Source: Burhinus oedicnemus
Taxonomy: Eukaryota > Chordata > Aves > Charadriiformes > Burhinidae
NCBI GenBank assembly: GCA_008921705.1
Contig: VFFE01006100.1
Location: 66,656-130,655 of the forward strand
DNA length: 64,000 nt
Direction of reading: 5' to 3'
Shown in pieces: positions 13,561 through 25,785 of this stretch (its first letter is position 1; each line of letters begins with the position of its first letter). The notes beneath the pieces are model-generated. The model was not told the origin of the DNA. It saw nothing but the letters and a program-made list of their open reading frames with translations, and ran no database searches. A program made the position numbers and the translations under genes.

Positions 13561-16500
13561 GCAAAGTACTTGCCTGGAGCTGCAGTAAAATAGTAACAAA
13601 AGCCGATCGTGGGGAATGTTTGATGCAAGATACGCTAGCTAAGTATGCAACAGGAGATGGATTGTGTATACATAGCTATGTTTTATTGGCTCTAAAATTG
13701 AATTCTGTCCCACAATGTCTTCTGCAGTGTCCCCTTTAGGATAACTCTCAGAAGTCCTGCATTTGAAAAGCTAGAGGGAGGAAAAAAACCCCTCTTTATA
13801 CAATATATTGGCTCGGTCTTAGGAGAAGAGGCTTACAGAAAGATGGTGTTTGGATACAGCCTGTTTTTGGCATAAAATCTGCCAGTTAGTGCTTTTGGAT
13901 CCTTACACCTGTAAAACTTGTCTTAGATTACTTCGGACTTCAATGAATTGGATTCAGTTTCAGCGGAGTTTCCTTTGTCATGTGGCCCTAAGGCCATATT
14001 TTTGAATCTGTGGTTTTGAAAAATCTCTCAGACAGTCTCTTCAATTGATCTGCTGAGTTAACTTTTTGTTCCACCACTCTGAACCAGAAAGGTGTTTCCT
14101 TGCCCGAGAGGTGAGGAGTGGTTTCCTGCAGGTCTCAGTAGTTCTTTCCCTTCCAACTATCTCCATCATACTACCATCAGCATCTATCAATCCCTTACTT
14201 CAGGGACCTTCAGTTCCTTCCCCCAGTGACTTTCTCTCTTCCACTGTCATATCTGCAAGCCACAGTCTTATAACTAGAAGGTGTAATACTGCAATTCTTT
14301 CTGTACCTAGTCCCTTTCCTCCCCAGAACCATTCTAGCCCCATATAACCATTTCTGCACTCTTCTTCATGTCCAGTATATTTCAGTCGCATCAGAAACTT
14401 GTGGCATATAATTCCTGTTGCTTTAGTTACCCTTCACCAGTATTTCACCAAAGCTTCCTTGCCTGTGACATTACTCCAGTTCCCAAGGACGACCTCCCCA
14501 GATCTTGTTGTTCTTTTCAAACTTCTTTCTACTCTCTCCATGGGTATCTCACCAATATATTTGATGGGGTTAATAGTCAGTTCATTCCCTGGGCATAGAA
14601 GTAAAAAATACAACCACAAATGTTAGTGTGTCCATAGAGCTATGCATTTCAAGGGCAAGTAACTACAAATATGCCAAAAAGGTGTGGATTTTTTCTCAGA
14701 TGAGATTGGGTTACCAAAAGATTGTTTTCAATAAGAAATGACTGTTGTAAACAAAGAACGTTTCTCTCAGGGCTTCGGTCTACATGGTGTTGTGTCTAGT
14801 TATGATGCACTTGAGTATTCTGCTGGAGATCTGTTTTTTATTTTCATTTTTCTCGTATTTTGTTGCTTTACACTCAACTGATTGTACAGAAGAAAAACTG
14901 TTAGTTTGTGGCCAATATGTCATAATCTGAGACCTTGCTATACCACATGCAGTTGGGTTTGGAAAGAACATCCTCTAGGAGAGGAACCTGTGGAAATCTT
15001 GCCTGGTTTATTTACCTAATGGCAGCTGCAGTCTAATCTCATACAGATTTTCTTCCTACATAGAGGTTGTATTTATCTTCACTACCTATCATAATTTCAG
15101 TATTTTGAAATAATTAATAAAGATGTCTTGTAAAGGCTAAAAAACTAATGGTAAATTCCTTTTATGTAGGGTAGGTGCATATAATTAAAGAAAAACATTC
15201 TCTAGAGCCAGGCAGTTGGAACTGAGTCTTTACTTTATGGTATCTGAAGGTAACATCAGGGAGAGCTATTAAACACATGCCCAATTTATACTCTTCTGTG
15301 CAGAATATGGTATTTTACACCATGCTTCACTCCTTATGTTTATGAAGGTGTTGGTGATTCATTTTTTTAATGTAATTCTGCTCCTATCTATTAATTTTGT
15401 TCTCTTTTATTGTATACTGAAATGCTTATCTCACTGAGTCTATATTAAAAACAAAAAACGTTCTTCATGATGTTTGTTGAGATTAACCTTAACTCCTTTG
15501 TATAGGTAAATCATAACTGTGTTGCATTTGTTTACCCCATTTGGCTTACCTTTCCCAAGTTAATTTGTGACTTGATTTGCAATGATAGTGATATACCTGA
15601 TTTGAGGGCAAGTAAGTGAGGACTAAAGCCAAACTTCGGCAATCCGAGTTTTTAATCCAGGGTAAACCTTGGGTATCCCTGGTAAATCCTCAAATGCTTG
15701 GATACCTAAACATACTTTTGTTGCTCCTGCCTGTACAGATAAACCTACAAATGTGAACTGGTTCCCACTAAGGCTTATTTCAATTCCTAGAAAGGGAATT
15801 TGAATTTTTTTCCCCAGCAAAATTTGGACTGATAAGTTGTTTATAAACCTAGATGTTTTTAGAAGTGTTTGTAAACACACTTAGAAAATTCTTCCAAGAA
15901 TTTTACCAGATCCCAAGAGGAGGCAATTGAAATTGTTCAATGTGTCTTGTGAGAGTAAAATGTTATTGAATTACCTTCATTTTGTGGATAGTCTCTGGGT
16001 TCTTATTTCTGTGGACCTTGGGATACATTTATGAAGAAAGGCAAAGTGGAGCCTATGTCAGTACAATAAACGGAAAAACAGCAGAAAAGATACTGAGCAA
16101 ATACTATTAGATGGAAGGAGATTGGAGAAGTGGGGACAGCAAGCTTGGGAAGGAAGAGTTGGAGAGGGAGCACACTCCATCACGGAGACTGTCGCATGTG
16201 GAACAGGTGGCACTACAAGTCTTAGCACATGTTGTTAGAAGATACTGCGCTCCTGTAGTTTTGCATTGTATCTCCTAATCTAGTCCACACATACAAAGAC
16301 CTTAGGCTTAGCAGACCATAAAGAGCCTAAATAATACTGGCAGCCTTCCAGAAATCTTCATGTGACAGTTGTAAGGTTAAGGATAGAAATTAAACTTGTT
16401 GATAGCAGCTAAGTTCTCCTAGGGTTTGTGGCACAAATGTAGATATTAGACACTGAAAGAGCATCCAAAGGTTGGAGTAGGTATGCTTGAAGACCTTGTT

Positions 16501-19168
16501 AGCTGATTAAGAAATTAAGAAGTTAGTATTTAGTTAATCCTTCAGTCTGAGCTAGGTGGCTGCTTAGTAATGAACGTGAGTTCTGTCTTACGCTGTGTGG
16601 AAACACAGATCATCAAAATTAGCACTTTGTGTCTGTTGTACCTGAAGATGTTTACCTTGAACTGGTTTGGGCATGTGAAGGACATTGCCTGAATACTCTT
16701 ACTAGGCAATTAAAGGTTAGCCTTAAGAAGCTCTTTCTGTGTATTCATTACTTGCCATTCAAACTCGTTTGCTAATATTGTTCTGAACAATATTTATTTT
16801 GAATCAAAGATGCTGCTGTAGTGTGTGTGGGGGGGAAAAAATCCTGTTTGCCTGTCCTATAATCATCTCTTATAATTTCTGAAAATGAATGACCCTGTTT
16901 GTACTTTTCAGCATAGAGGGTTATGTACTGAGGCTGTTGCTAAAGCACAGTTATGTATATTAACAGAAATCTCTACTTGTTTCTATACTGTTTTTGTAAT
17001 AAGATCACATTTAACCTGAGAATGCTGCATTCTGGTTTCCATCTCCATTAAGACCCACTGTAAGCCATGTTATGAAAATTCTTGAATGAATTGCAATATT
17101 GGAGACCTGCTTACCTGTTTTCAATAGAAATGACAATGCCATTTTACCTGAAATATTTAGTCTGTCAAGTGAAAAACTTGAATTTGCTGAGGGACATATC
17201 CTTCAGAACTCTCTGCCAGCATCTTCCCAATGTCAAAGCAAAAGTTCATTATTCCTGCAAGTGCTGGATAGCACAGAAAGTAACTAGAAGAGGAGATAGA
17301 TATTCAGGGAAATATCACACCTCTACTTGTATTCTTCTCGGTGCTGACTTAATTATTTGGGGTTTGGATTTTAATTTTACTGCTTTCTTCTGCTCACTGC
17401 CCTACTCGCTGGCACAGCTAAGAGAGAGTGAAGTAGAAACAGTAGTTTGTTAAGTTCTGTTTGCTTCCCTCCAGTACAAATGCCCTAACAGTCAAAGGAG
17501 CTGAATGAGTTGAATTTAGGCAAGTACCTGAAACTGCAGGATGTGTTTACTTTTGGAGATACGGTAGAGATCCCCAGCTGAGTTGGCAGGGTTTTCCTCC
17601 ATGAGTTCTCAAAGTAGAATCAATGAGGCCTGGTAATACGGGACTCTTCAGTGCTATTTTTATGGTTGTTTTTCAAAGTAGAACTGCAGTTTACTAACCA
17701 GCGCTTTTGGCTGCCTGAGAAACCTGCTTGGGGGCTATGGAGTAAAAGTATCATATCTGTATTAATCCAGTGCCACCTGCTGAGCCAGCAACTGCATTGT
17801 GCACTGTGTCTTTTCTGATCGTAGAGTTGCGTTGAATCAGCTGGTGCTCTGATAGTCTAACTTAGGTATAAAAACTACTACCTTTGAAGACACACTTCTG
17901 GAAATTTCTAAGAGGTACTTTCTGTTTTTCTTTCAAGCTGTTTTGGATAAGATTTGTGCCCTCTCCTGCAGCTCAGAACTTCCGCTTTACTAAAGCGTGA
18001 TCTCCAGTAGCTTTAAGGGAAAACGGGGCTTATTTTATTTATTATTATTTTCCTTATATTTTTTGTAAGAGTGCAATTAAAATGCCGTTTACTATAGGTT
18101 ACTCTCCAACCCCCACCCTTCTTAATTGTTTACTTGGAGCTCAGAGAACACAGTTCATTGTTAGGAAGAAAGAGAATAATTCAGACAACTTGGTCAATCA
18201 GTGTGCAGCTTGTTTCAATTTTTACACTGCCTCTATTGTGTGGAAAATATGACTTTTATAAGCGTGATAGTGCAACCATGAAATGAGAGTTTTTGAAAAT
18301 GTTACATCCATAAAATGAGAGGGTTTCAGAAATTGATTATGTATTCTTAGACGATGCTGTAATGTAAGTTGTTGCAATGTTCTTTAGGTGTATGCTGTAC
18401 AAATATTACAACCAAAAATCTACATGAAAGGAACATTGTCAAGTACTCAGAAGCTAGGAAATACTGGATTTACGGTCGTTTGTGCAAATGTAATTTTCCT
18501 CTCTTGTATGTCCTTTCTGCACACTGAATGAGGCAGGAGTCCTGGAGAAAAATAGTGTGCAATCAGGTAATCACATACTTAATCACAATGCATACACATA
18601 CGGCGTGGAATTAAGGTTGTATGTGCAACCATAAATCTGACATTCTCTGACTGTCAGATACTTGATGTTGAAAGAATTTTGTTTAAGTTGTGACATTTCT
18701 TGGGTTTAGGTACGATTTCCTAACTGTAAAAAGGAGAAGGCTAGAGTACTTTATGCAACTGTTAAGGTTGGATGCAACTCTAAGGATGGAAGTTCAGGGT
18801 GAGGGGCTGAACTTTTACAGCTGGTCCAATTCTCAAGTAACACAGCGTGAGCTACTTTAGATTGGAGCAGCATGGTGCTGGGGACGTTAGCTATGCTTGC
18901 CCCAGTGACTGTAACCAGTTTCCCTGCCTTTTGGACCTTCTACCTTCAGCACTGTAACAGAAACCACTGCCAAAGGACTTGTAGGGATTAGCAGTGGTGG
19001 CTGGCAGGGCGAGAGAATTGTCTCTGTGCAGTGCCGATCAATTGTCAGATTCAGGTATTGCAGGCATGAGGAATGCTAAACTCAGACTGTTTTCCTTCTG
19101 GGTGAAGAGAAGTGAAGCAGAATTTCATGGGTTGGGGGGGAAAAAAGAAAAGCTCCTAGCTTGAGGAG

Positions 19169-19219
19169 TTGGTTGGGGTTTTTTTTTGTTTTTTTGTTTG
19201 GGTTTTTTTTTTTCTTTTC
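19169..19219. repeat. G/T-rich low-complexity tract
   Basis: Runs of T broken by G or GGG (GGTTGGGG, then T9, then GTTTGGG, then T12). This is the strand complement of the A/C-rich style seen at 20323-20418. Confidence 0.7.
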
Positions 19220-20322
19220 TGCTATGCATTCTCAAAAGCCTACTACAAACTGCACAGATTTGAGAGATTTTTCAAATATAAGTCCACAAGATGGATTAAT
19301 AATGGGAAATGTGAGGGAGTTAAAATATTTTAGAGTACTATCATCTGCTAAATTTGAAATGGTGTGCCCAGATTGAATCTCTTACAGTGCGTCAAGATTT
19401 TTGGAAAAGAGCAAGTGGTTGTAAGAAGGTTTCAGTTCAATTTATCTTCCGTAAATAGCCCATCAAACCTGATGGATAATTGTTAAAAAATGTAACAGCC
19501 ATGTTGGACAAAGCAAGCCAACCCAAAACAACCTATAGCTGTCCAGCTATTCCTGCCAGCAGCTAACTGCTTTTGGAAAAGCTTCGTAAACTGGGCGCAG
19601 TTCAGCTCCCTTGTCACCCTGCCTTGACAGCTACATCACAATGTAGAATTGCCCGTGCTGTTGGAGTGCAAGTGGGATTTGTGCATCCAGCACTGTATTT
19701 GGGTCAGAAAGCTTGCAGTCAAGTGAGTAGATTCTTGGCCTTCGACCCCTTGCTTTTTAATACATCACCTCAGTTTTGTAGCTCTCATGTGGAACTGCAC
19801 TGATCAGAAGTGTAATGTGAAACTGATTTTGCAAAACAATAAATTGCAGAGAGCTTGAGGAAACAGGTGGTTTTGGTTAGTAAATTGCACATAAAATACA
19901 AAACATAAGTAAATGGAAGTCTTGGCCCCAGGAGAGCAGAAGCGGTGTTTAGCCCCCTTGCTTTCCCTATTCTGGTGATTGGTTTAAGCGCACTTGCTTT
20001 TGGCCCCAAAGGGGGCTGTTCTAGCAGCCTAGAGTAGCCAGAGACTGCAGAAGCCCAGTCACAACCCTCCTGTCCACATTTGCTGAGGATTGTAAATAGC
20101 AAGTTACAGCAGCAAGGAATCTGAGCTTCCCATGGGATTACCTCCGATACGGAAATTTCCCAAGTTGCTGGACTTGCCAACTCTATGGACCCTGTTAGTG
20201 GCCAAAGTGGAATAATCTGCTAGATTATCTGGACTCCTCTGAGGGTTTACAATGCTTCTGTTTTATGTGATGGCATATCATTCACAAAGACAAATGAAGT
20301 CATACCAAGAAAAACTAAAAAC

Positions 20323-20418
20323 AAAACAAAACAAAAAACCCCAAAACACACACACACACACAAAAAAAAAAAAAACCAACCCCAAAAACAAAACCAAAAA
20401 ACAACAAACCAAAAAACT
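20323..20418. repeat. A/C-rich tract with (AC)n microsatellite and poly(A)
   Basis: AAACA-type units lead into a dinucleotide (AC)n run at about 20345-20361, then an A run to about 20375, then CCAACCCC and further CAAAA-type units. It is nearly pure A and C over about 95 bases and is likely length-polymorphic. Confidence 0.85.
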
Positions 20419-23400
20419 TCCCTTGCAATTTACACTGAATAACTTTTCCATGAGGCTCAAACTGACTGCGGTAATAAAATGTATTTGATATTGAATTAAT
20501 CTTACCAATTTGATGCATGTGGTAAGGATGATGGTTGCTTCAATCCTTACTGTACCAATAGATGTATAAATGTAAATTGTGTTTTCTGAACTGGAGCTCT
20601 CTTTAATGTTGACTTCTAGCTGTGTTGCAGCTAAACCCGTGGCCAGATCCAAGACTGCAGACGCTCACACACAATTAATCTCACAAATTTATGAATGCCA
20701 GAGCATGGAGCAAAATGAAAACAACTGGAGGAATGTATAAGGGGAATAATTGGACTGTATCCAGATGTGCATGTGTAAAACATCACCGTTTGACTCCTCC
20801 CCCATATCCTGTCTGAAGAAAGGAATTTTTTCAAAAATAAACGGGGGTTATTTAAAAGAAGTTGTGGTGTCTGAATGAAATCTAATAGGCAGGATTAGTG
20901 GTAATTAGGTACATTCTTTGCTTCTTGGTTTTTTTGGTTTTGGGGTTTTTTTCAACTCGGTATCATTGAATTTAGCAGATTCATTGCCAGTTTCATTGTT
21001 ACAGCTGGAGCTTTTGCTTCACATATTTCAGCTGCAGGATAGAAGAGGAGAATCACAAGGATTTTATGAGTATGTGTGTGTTGTTCATTGAAAATTTTAC
21101 GAGTAGCAGGGGGCATTTGTAAGTTGTCTACCAGAATATTTTTGTAGTGAAGGTTGGTTAAGAGGCAGAGGGACACTTGAAAGGTTTTATATAGAGGGAC
21201 TTTACTAAACTGAAAAAATAAAATAAAATTAAAAACGACCCTTTCTCATGTCATATTTGCAGATTGGAATAGCAATGAAGGTAACAAACATGCCCTTACA
21301 TAGATTTTGTTAGATCCCTGGCTTTCAGTGAAAGAGAACTATGGCAGTGTATGCAGTTAGGGCCAGCGTCTTTCCTCTTAGCCATCACTGTATGCTTTCT
21401 GACAGATCTATGATTACAACGGGGATGGGAAGAGAAGAAAAGGGGAAGGAGAAAAGTCTAGACTGGAAAAAAGTCAAATTTTGCTTTACTGCTTGATTTT
21501 TAAAAAAATAGATAAATCTGTTGTTCCCGTAATTATTTTGATGCACTTAATGTTCTTACTCTTTAATAAATTGCATTGTCCACCTTTAAATACCTGTGTG
21601 CTTTCTCAGCACAAACTTTTCCTAGACATTTTGTAATACTTATTTTTCTCCCCAAATTAAAATAGCAGAAACCTTGGCTGAGTTTCACAAAACACCCTCA
21701 CAGGCTTGCTCTACTGTCTTATGTTTACTTTGGTTCTATACCCAAATAAGTTGAGAAAAAAGAAAGAAATAGCACCGAATCTTCTTAAAAGCTGCAATTG
21801 ATACTTACTGCGGGGAAGACTCGTAATGTTCTGATTCTTTTTCTAGTCCTTGCTCACACAGCAGTGTCCCTGAAGCCAAGGACATGAAAATAAAAAAAAT
21901 TCTTCGGGGTTTGGACCACGAGACTCTAGCCACCTCCCTCCACAAAAGCCTTTATCACAGAAGCACTCTGTGCCGATTTCTTTTCACAAAATCTTGTTTT
22001 GGATTTCAACCTTTATTTTAGATCTGCTTAAAATGGAGTTGAAGCAGTATTACAGTTTGGCATCTGTTGAAGGGATGGGTTAGAAATTGGGCTTTCTGTG
22101 CCTCAAGGAGTTAGACTTTTTTTCTGTCGTCCCCCCCCATCCCCATGGAAAAGGACATACTAAACTGTCCAGGCAGGCTCGTATTGTTGCCAGAGATGTA
22201 AAATTCTTGCACTTAAACTGAATGAACACAGAGGCATGATACTGTTTTTACACCAGGTATAAAATGGCCAGACACAAATCTGATTTAACAGAATATGTTT
22301 TTGAACTTAGTGTCACAATGTTTCCACTAGAACACAACAAAAGATATTTTTGAGAAATAGCAATAGTCCTTGGATAAAGAGCCCCAGAGGTTCCTCTGAA
22401 AATGCTTTATAGTTGGAAAGACTCTTTAAAAAAAAAATAAAAAATTCAGAATTGCCACAGCTCGTCATGTTGATTCGCTGAAGTTGCAGCAGCTGTCGAG
22501 GTGAGATTGAGTTGCCTTGGCAACAGCACATATTGTATAACAGTACCTCACCACCATCAAACCATTGAGGTGAGAAGTAGTTTAAAAGCGTTACTAAATT
22601 TTTATGATACGTCTGCTGCATTTTCAACCTTGTGGTTGGCTGAGTTTACCCAGCTTAGCCTTCTTGGAGCCCAGAAAGCTCAGCTGCTGAATACTGTTTG
22701 GTGAAGAAAGGGGAGAAAAAATCCTTAGTTTGTGATTTTTAAATGTTGAAGTTAAGCTGTCTCTATATAACCGTTCTTGCTAATTATGCTCACATTCACA
22801 ATGCAGAGTTACTGGTGTATGTAAATGCATTTCTCATTTTTATACTTTCTATTACAAGCAAGAGTGACTTTTTTTTTTCCATTGTTTTGGGTAATGAAAG
22901 CAGGAGATATTTAGAAAAATCAGCAGAGAAAGCCCCAAAACCATGAAATTGGCCTGGTTTTATAGTTGCGCTACAAATCTGGGCAAAATCCCTAAAGCAT
23001 TCAAACAGTGAGGTTTCTGTCTTTTGTGACGACACCTAGGTACTGTACTTTCTTTCCAATTTGTTTGCTTTCCGATGCTTTGTGCTTCCCACAGCTGTTT
23101 AATTTAATAGGATGTATAATTACTTCCAACCATATTATTCACAAGGGATATCTGTTTACGTGTCCTACCCTCTATGTCATACATTCAACTAGAGAACTTC
23201 AAATCTGTTATTTTACCAGTCCAGTGGCCTCCAGAAGATCTTTAAGGCTCTTTTCAGCATTTCTTTACTAACAAGCGTGTATCTTGGTGAAGTGGTAGTC
23301 ATGTGAAGTTTTCATCTACTTCCACTGTTATTTCACTACTTTTTGGTTAATTTTGACAAAGATTCAGATCACCTTGAGTCTTTTTGGGGCTGTGATATTT

Positions 23401-24154
23401 AGATAGCTTTAATTAGATACCAGGCAAAAAAACCAGGGGCTAGGTTATTTCATACTTTTAAACTTAAATCTGCAAACAAAAAAACCCCCATGAACAAAAC
23501 CATGGTATGAGCCTTAAGCAGAGAGGGAAAAAGCAGCAAGAGGAGCAAGTGTTGTGAAAACCTGCAAATCACAACCACCTGGTTAGAGTAGCAAGTCCCA
23601 TGTAACTTAAAAAAGAACTGACTTCACTTGTAATGTCCAAAAAACAAACCTGCGAGATGCTGCCCAAAGCACTAGTTAATAATTATTGCATACAGCTTGG
23701 AGTTGGCCCAGATTCTACAGTGCTGTTGGATCCTCTTGTGGGTTCATGCATACCACGGTGATTATTGAATGCTTTTTCAAGGTCCATTGTATGTTCTTAC
23801 TCGTGGGATTTGGTGCCTCTAGTGTTGAGCTGTGGAACTGTTTAATAAAGCTATGTCAACAGCAAGTATGGTAGCATTTGTGCTCTGTAGTGATCTCATG
23901 GTCTGTGTAAGTTTAGTTGGTTTTAAGTGTGCCATACGGATCTGAATGAAATGATTTCTTGTGCCTGGGAGCTGATCTAGCTATAGAATATTTTGTAAAA
24001 GTTATAGTGTACTTAAGTGTTGTTGGAGTCACTTGCTGCTGCTGTTCTTTAGAATCAGAGGGCATTCAAAAGGCATCTCTCCTGCTCAGCTGCATTTCTG
24101 GGGACTGACTTGCACATTCAGCATCCTGGATGGCAAAGAGAGGCTGAAGGTGTG

Positions 24155-24397
24155 TCACAGAATCACAGGGGTTGGAAGGGACCTCTGGAGATCATCTAGT
24201 CCAACCCCCCTGCCAAAACAGGTTCACCTAGAGCAGGTTGCACAGGATGGCATCCAGGCGGGTTTTGAATGTCTCCGCAGTTGGAGACTCCACCACCTCT
24301 GTTCCAGTGCTCTGCTACCCTCAAAGTAAAGAAGTTCCTCCTCATGTTTAGATGGAACTTCCTATGTTCAAGTTTGTGCCCATTGCCTCTTGTCCTT
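24155..24397 (-). mobile_element. CR1 LINE 3'-end fragment
   Basis: On the minus strand this reads as the C-terminal end of CR1 ORF2: [20 protein letters not shown], then [10 protein letters not shown]. The 3' UTR follows, with the conserved TTGGACTAGATGATCTCC and GAGGTCCCTTCCAACCCC, ending in a degenerate octamer tail (GTGATTCTGTGA). It lies about 130 bp from a CR1 fragment of opposite orientation (24530-25785). In consensus order the two nearly abut, so they may be one 5'-inverted insertion. The frame is broken downstream of HWNR. The 5' boundary, near TAAGGACAAGAGG on the minus strand, is approximate. Confidence 0.92.
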
Positions 24398-24529
24398 AAG
24401 CACAGTTTGCTCAGCTGCCACGCTTTGAGCAAGGGCAAGCTGGGTCATACCTGTATCGTATTATGCTGCTCATTGATTGAGCTTTCAGCTGTTCTGGTAC
24501 TGAAAACACTGTCATCACACCTACACAGG
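24398..24529. other. Spacer between the two CR1 fragments
   Basis: About 130 bp that I could not align confidently to CR1 in either orientation. It could be host sequence trapped between two insertions, filler DNA from an inversion event, or diverged CR1 5' sequence of the + strand fragment. Confidence 0.5.
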
Positions 24530-25785
24530 TACCTGTGCTGATAAGCTCCATCATTTATCAGTGGTCTTGGTCAACAGGGGAGGTCCCAGATGACTGGAGG
24601 CTTGCCAATGTGACACCCATCTACAAGAAGGGCTGGAAAGAGGATCCAAGCAATTACAGGCCTGTCAGCCTGACCTCAGTGCCAGGAAAGATCATGGAAT
24701 GGATCATCCTGAGTGCACTCACGCGGCATGTGAAGGACAACGAGGGGATCAGGCCCAGCCAGCATGGGTTCATGAAAGGCAGGTCCTGTTTGACCAAGCT
24801 GATCTCCTTTTATGACCAGGTGACCCGCCTGGTGGATGAAGGAAAGGCTGTGGATGTTGTCTACTTGGACTTTAGTAAGGCCTTCGACACAGTCTCCCAC
24901 AGCATTCTGCTAGAGAAGCTGGCAGCCCATGGCTTAGACAGGTGTACTCTTAGCTGGATTAAAAACTGGCTGGATGGCCGAGCCCAGAGAGTTGTGGTGA
25001 ATGGAGTTAAATCCAGCTGGCGGCAGGTCTCAAGTGGCGTTCCTCAGGGCTCAGTTTTGGGGCCAGCCCTGTTTAACATCTTTATTGATGATCTGGATGA
25101 GGGGATTCAGTGCACCCTCAGTAAGTTTGCAGATGACACCAAATTAAGCGGGAATGTTGACCTGCTTGAGGGTAGGAAGGCTCTGCAGAGAGATCTGGAC
25201 AGACTGGATCGATGGGCTGAAGCCAACTGCATGAGGTTTAACAAGGCCAAGTGCCAGGTCCTGCACTTGGGTCACAACAACCCCAGGCAATACTATCCAG
25301 GTCCTGCACTTTGGTTACAACAACCCCAGGCAATGCTACAGGCTTGGGGAGGAGTGGCTGGAAAGCTGCCCGGCAGAAAAGGATCTGGGGGTTCTGGTGG
25401 ACAGCCGGCTGAACATGAGCCAGCAGTGTGCCCAGGTAGCCAAGAAGGCCAACGACATCTTGGCCCGTATCAAGAATAGTGTGGCCAGCAGGAGTAGGGA
25501 AGTGATCGTGCCCCTGTACTCAGCGCTGGTGAGGCCACAGCTTGAGTACTGTGTTCAGTTTTGGGCGCCACAGTATAGGAGGGACATTGAGGTGCTGGAG
25601 CGTGTCCAGAGAAGGGCAACAAAGCTGGTGAGGGGTCTGGAGAACATGTTTTATGAGTAGCAGCTGAAGGAATTAGGATTGTTTAGTCCGGAGAAGAGAA
25701 GGCTGAGGGGAGACCTTATTGCTTTCTACAGCTACCTGAAAGGAGGTTGTGGTGAGATGGGAGCTGATCTCTTCTCCCAAGTAAC
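24530..25785 (+). mobile_element. CR1 LINE fragment, reverse-transcriptase core, 3' end missing
   Basis: An open frame from 24535 covers the CR1 [22 protein letters not shown] at the start, [16 protein letters not shown], the [16 protein letters not shown] block, [15 protein letters not shown] and an intact catalytic box in KFADDTKL. At 25254-25339 a 43-bp tandem duplication shifts the frame. The shifted frame resumes CR1 homology ([31 protein letters not shown]) up to a TAG at 25658-25660, and past that to [17 protein letters not shown]. Homology stops after the LFSQVT codons, at about 25785, where unrelated C-rich sequence begins, so the element's own 3' end is absent. With the opposite-strand 3' piece at 24155-24397 this could be a 5'-inverted copy. 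It cannot encode an active enzyme as it stands. Confidence 0.94.
25254..25339 (+). repeat. 43-bp tandem duplication inside the CR1 RT frame
   Basis: Two adjacent units (25254-25296 and 25297-25339) both begin CCAGGTCCTGCACTT and both contain ACAACAACCCCAGGCAAT, with only a few mismatches. Because 43 is not a multiple of three, the second unit moves the reading frame by one base, exactly the offset between the two CR1-like frames on either side. Confidence 0.93.

Larger units (their letters stand above)
7683..24154 (+). other. Intronic sequence of DNM3, no gene seen
   Basis: About 16.5 kb between the two CR1 loci, inside the same intron. The longest ORFs (131 codons at 19785-20180 on the - strand, 124 codons at 20278-20652 on the - strand, 123 codons at 17082-17453 on the + strand) have no family resemblance that I can see; the 20278 ORF runs straight through an A/C microsatellite. 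A MIR-like remnant and several homopolymer tracts are listed separately. Nothing else is recognised. Confidence 0.65.

Noticed and set aside
17082..17453. A 123-codon + strand ORF starting MNELQYWRPAYLF.
   Set aside because: It has no family resemblance, no usable splice or promoter context, and is within the length expected by chance in a 64-kb intronic window.
20278..20652. A 124-codon minus-strand ORF with a strongly hydrophobic Phe/Val/Cys run.
   Set aside because: The hydrophobic run is the translation of the A/C-rich microsatellite tract; it is an artefact of low complexity.
24676..24900. A 74-codon minus-strand ORF.
   Set aside because: It is the antisense of the CR1 RT fragment at 24530-25785.
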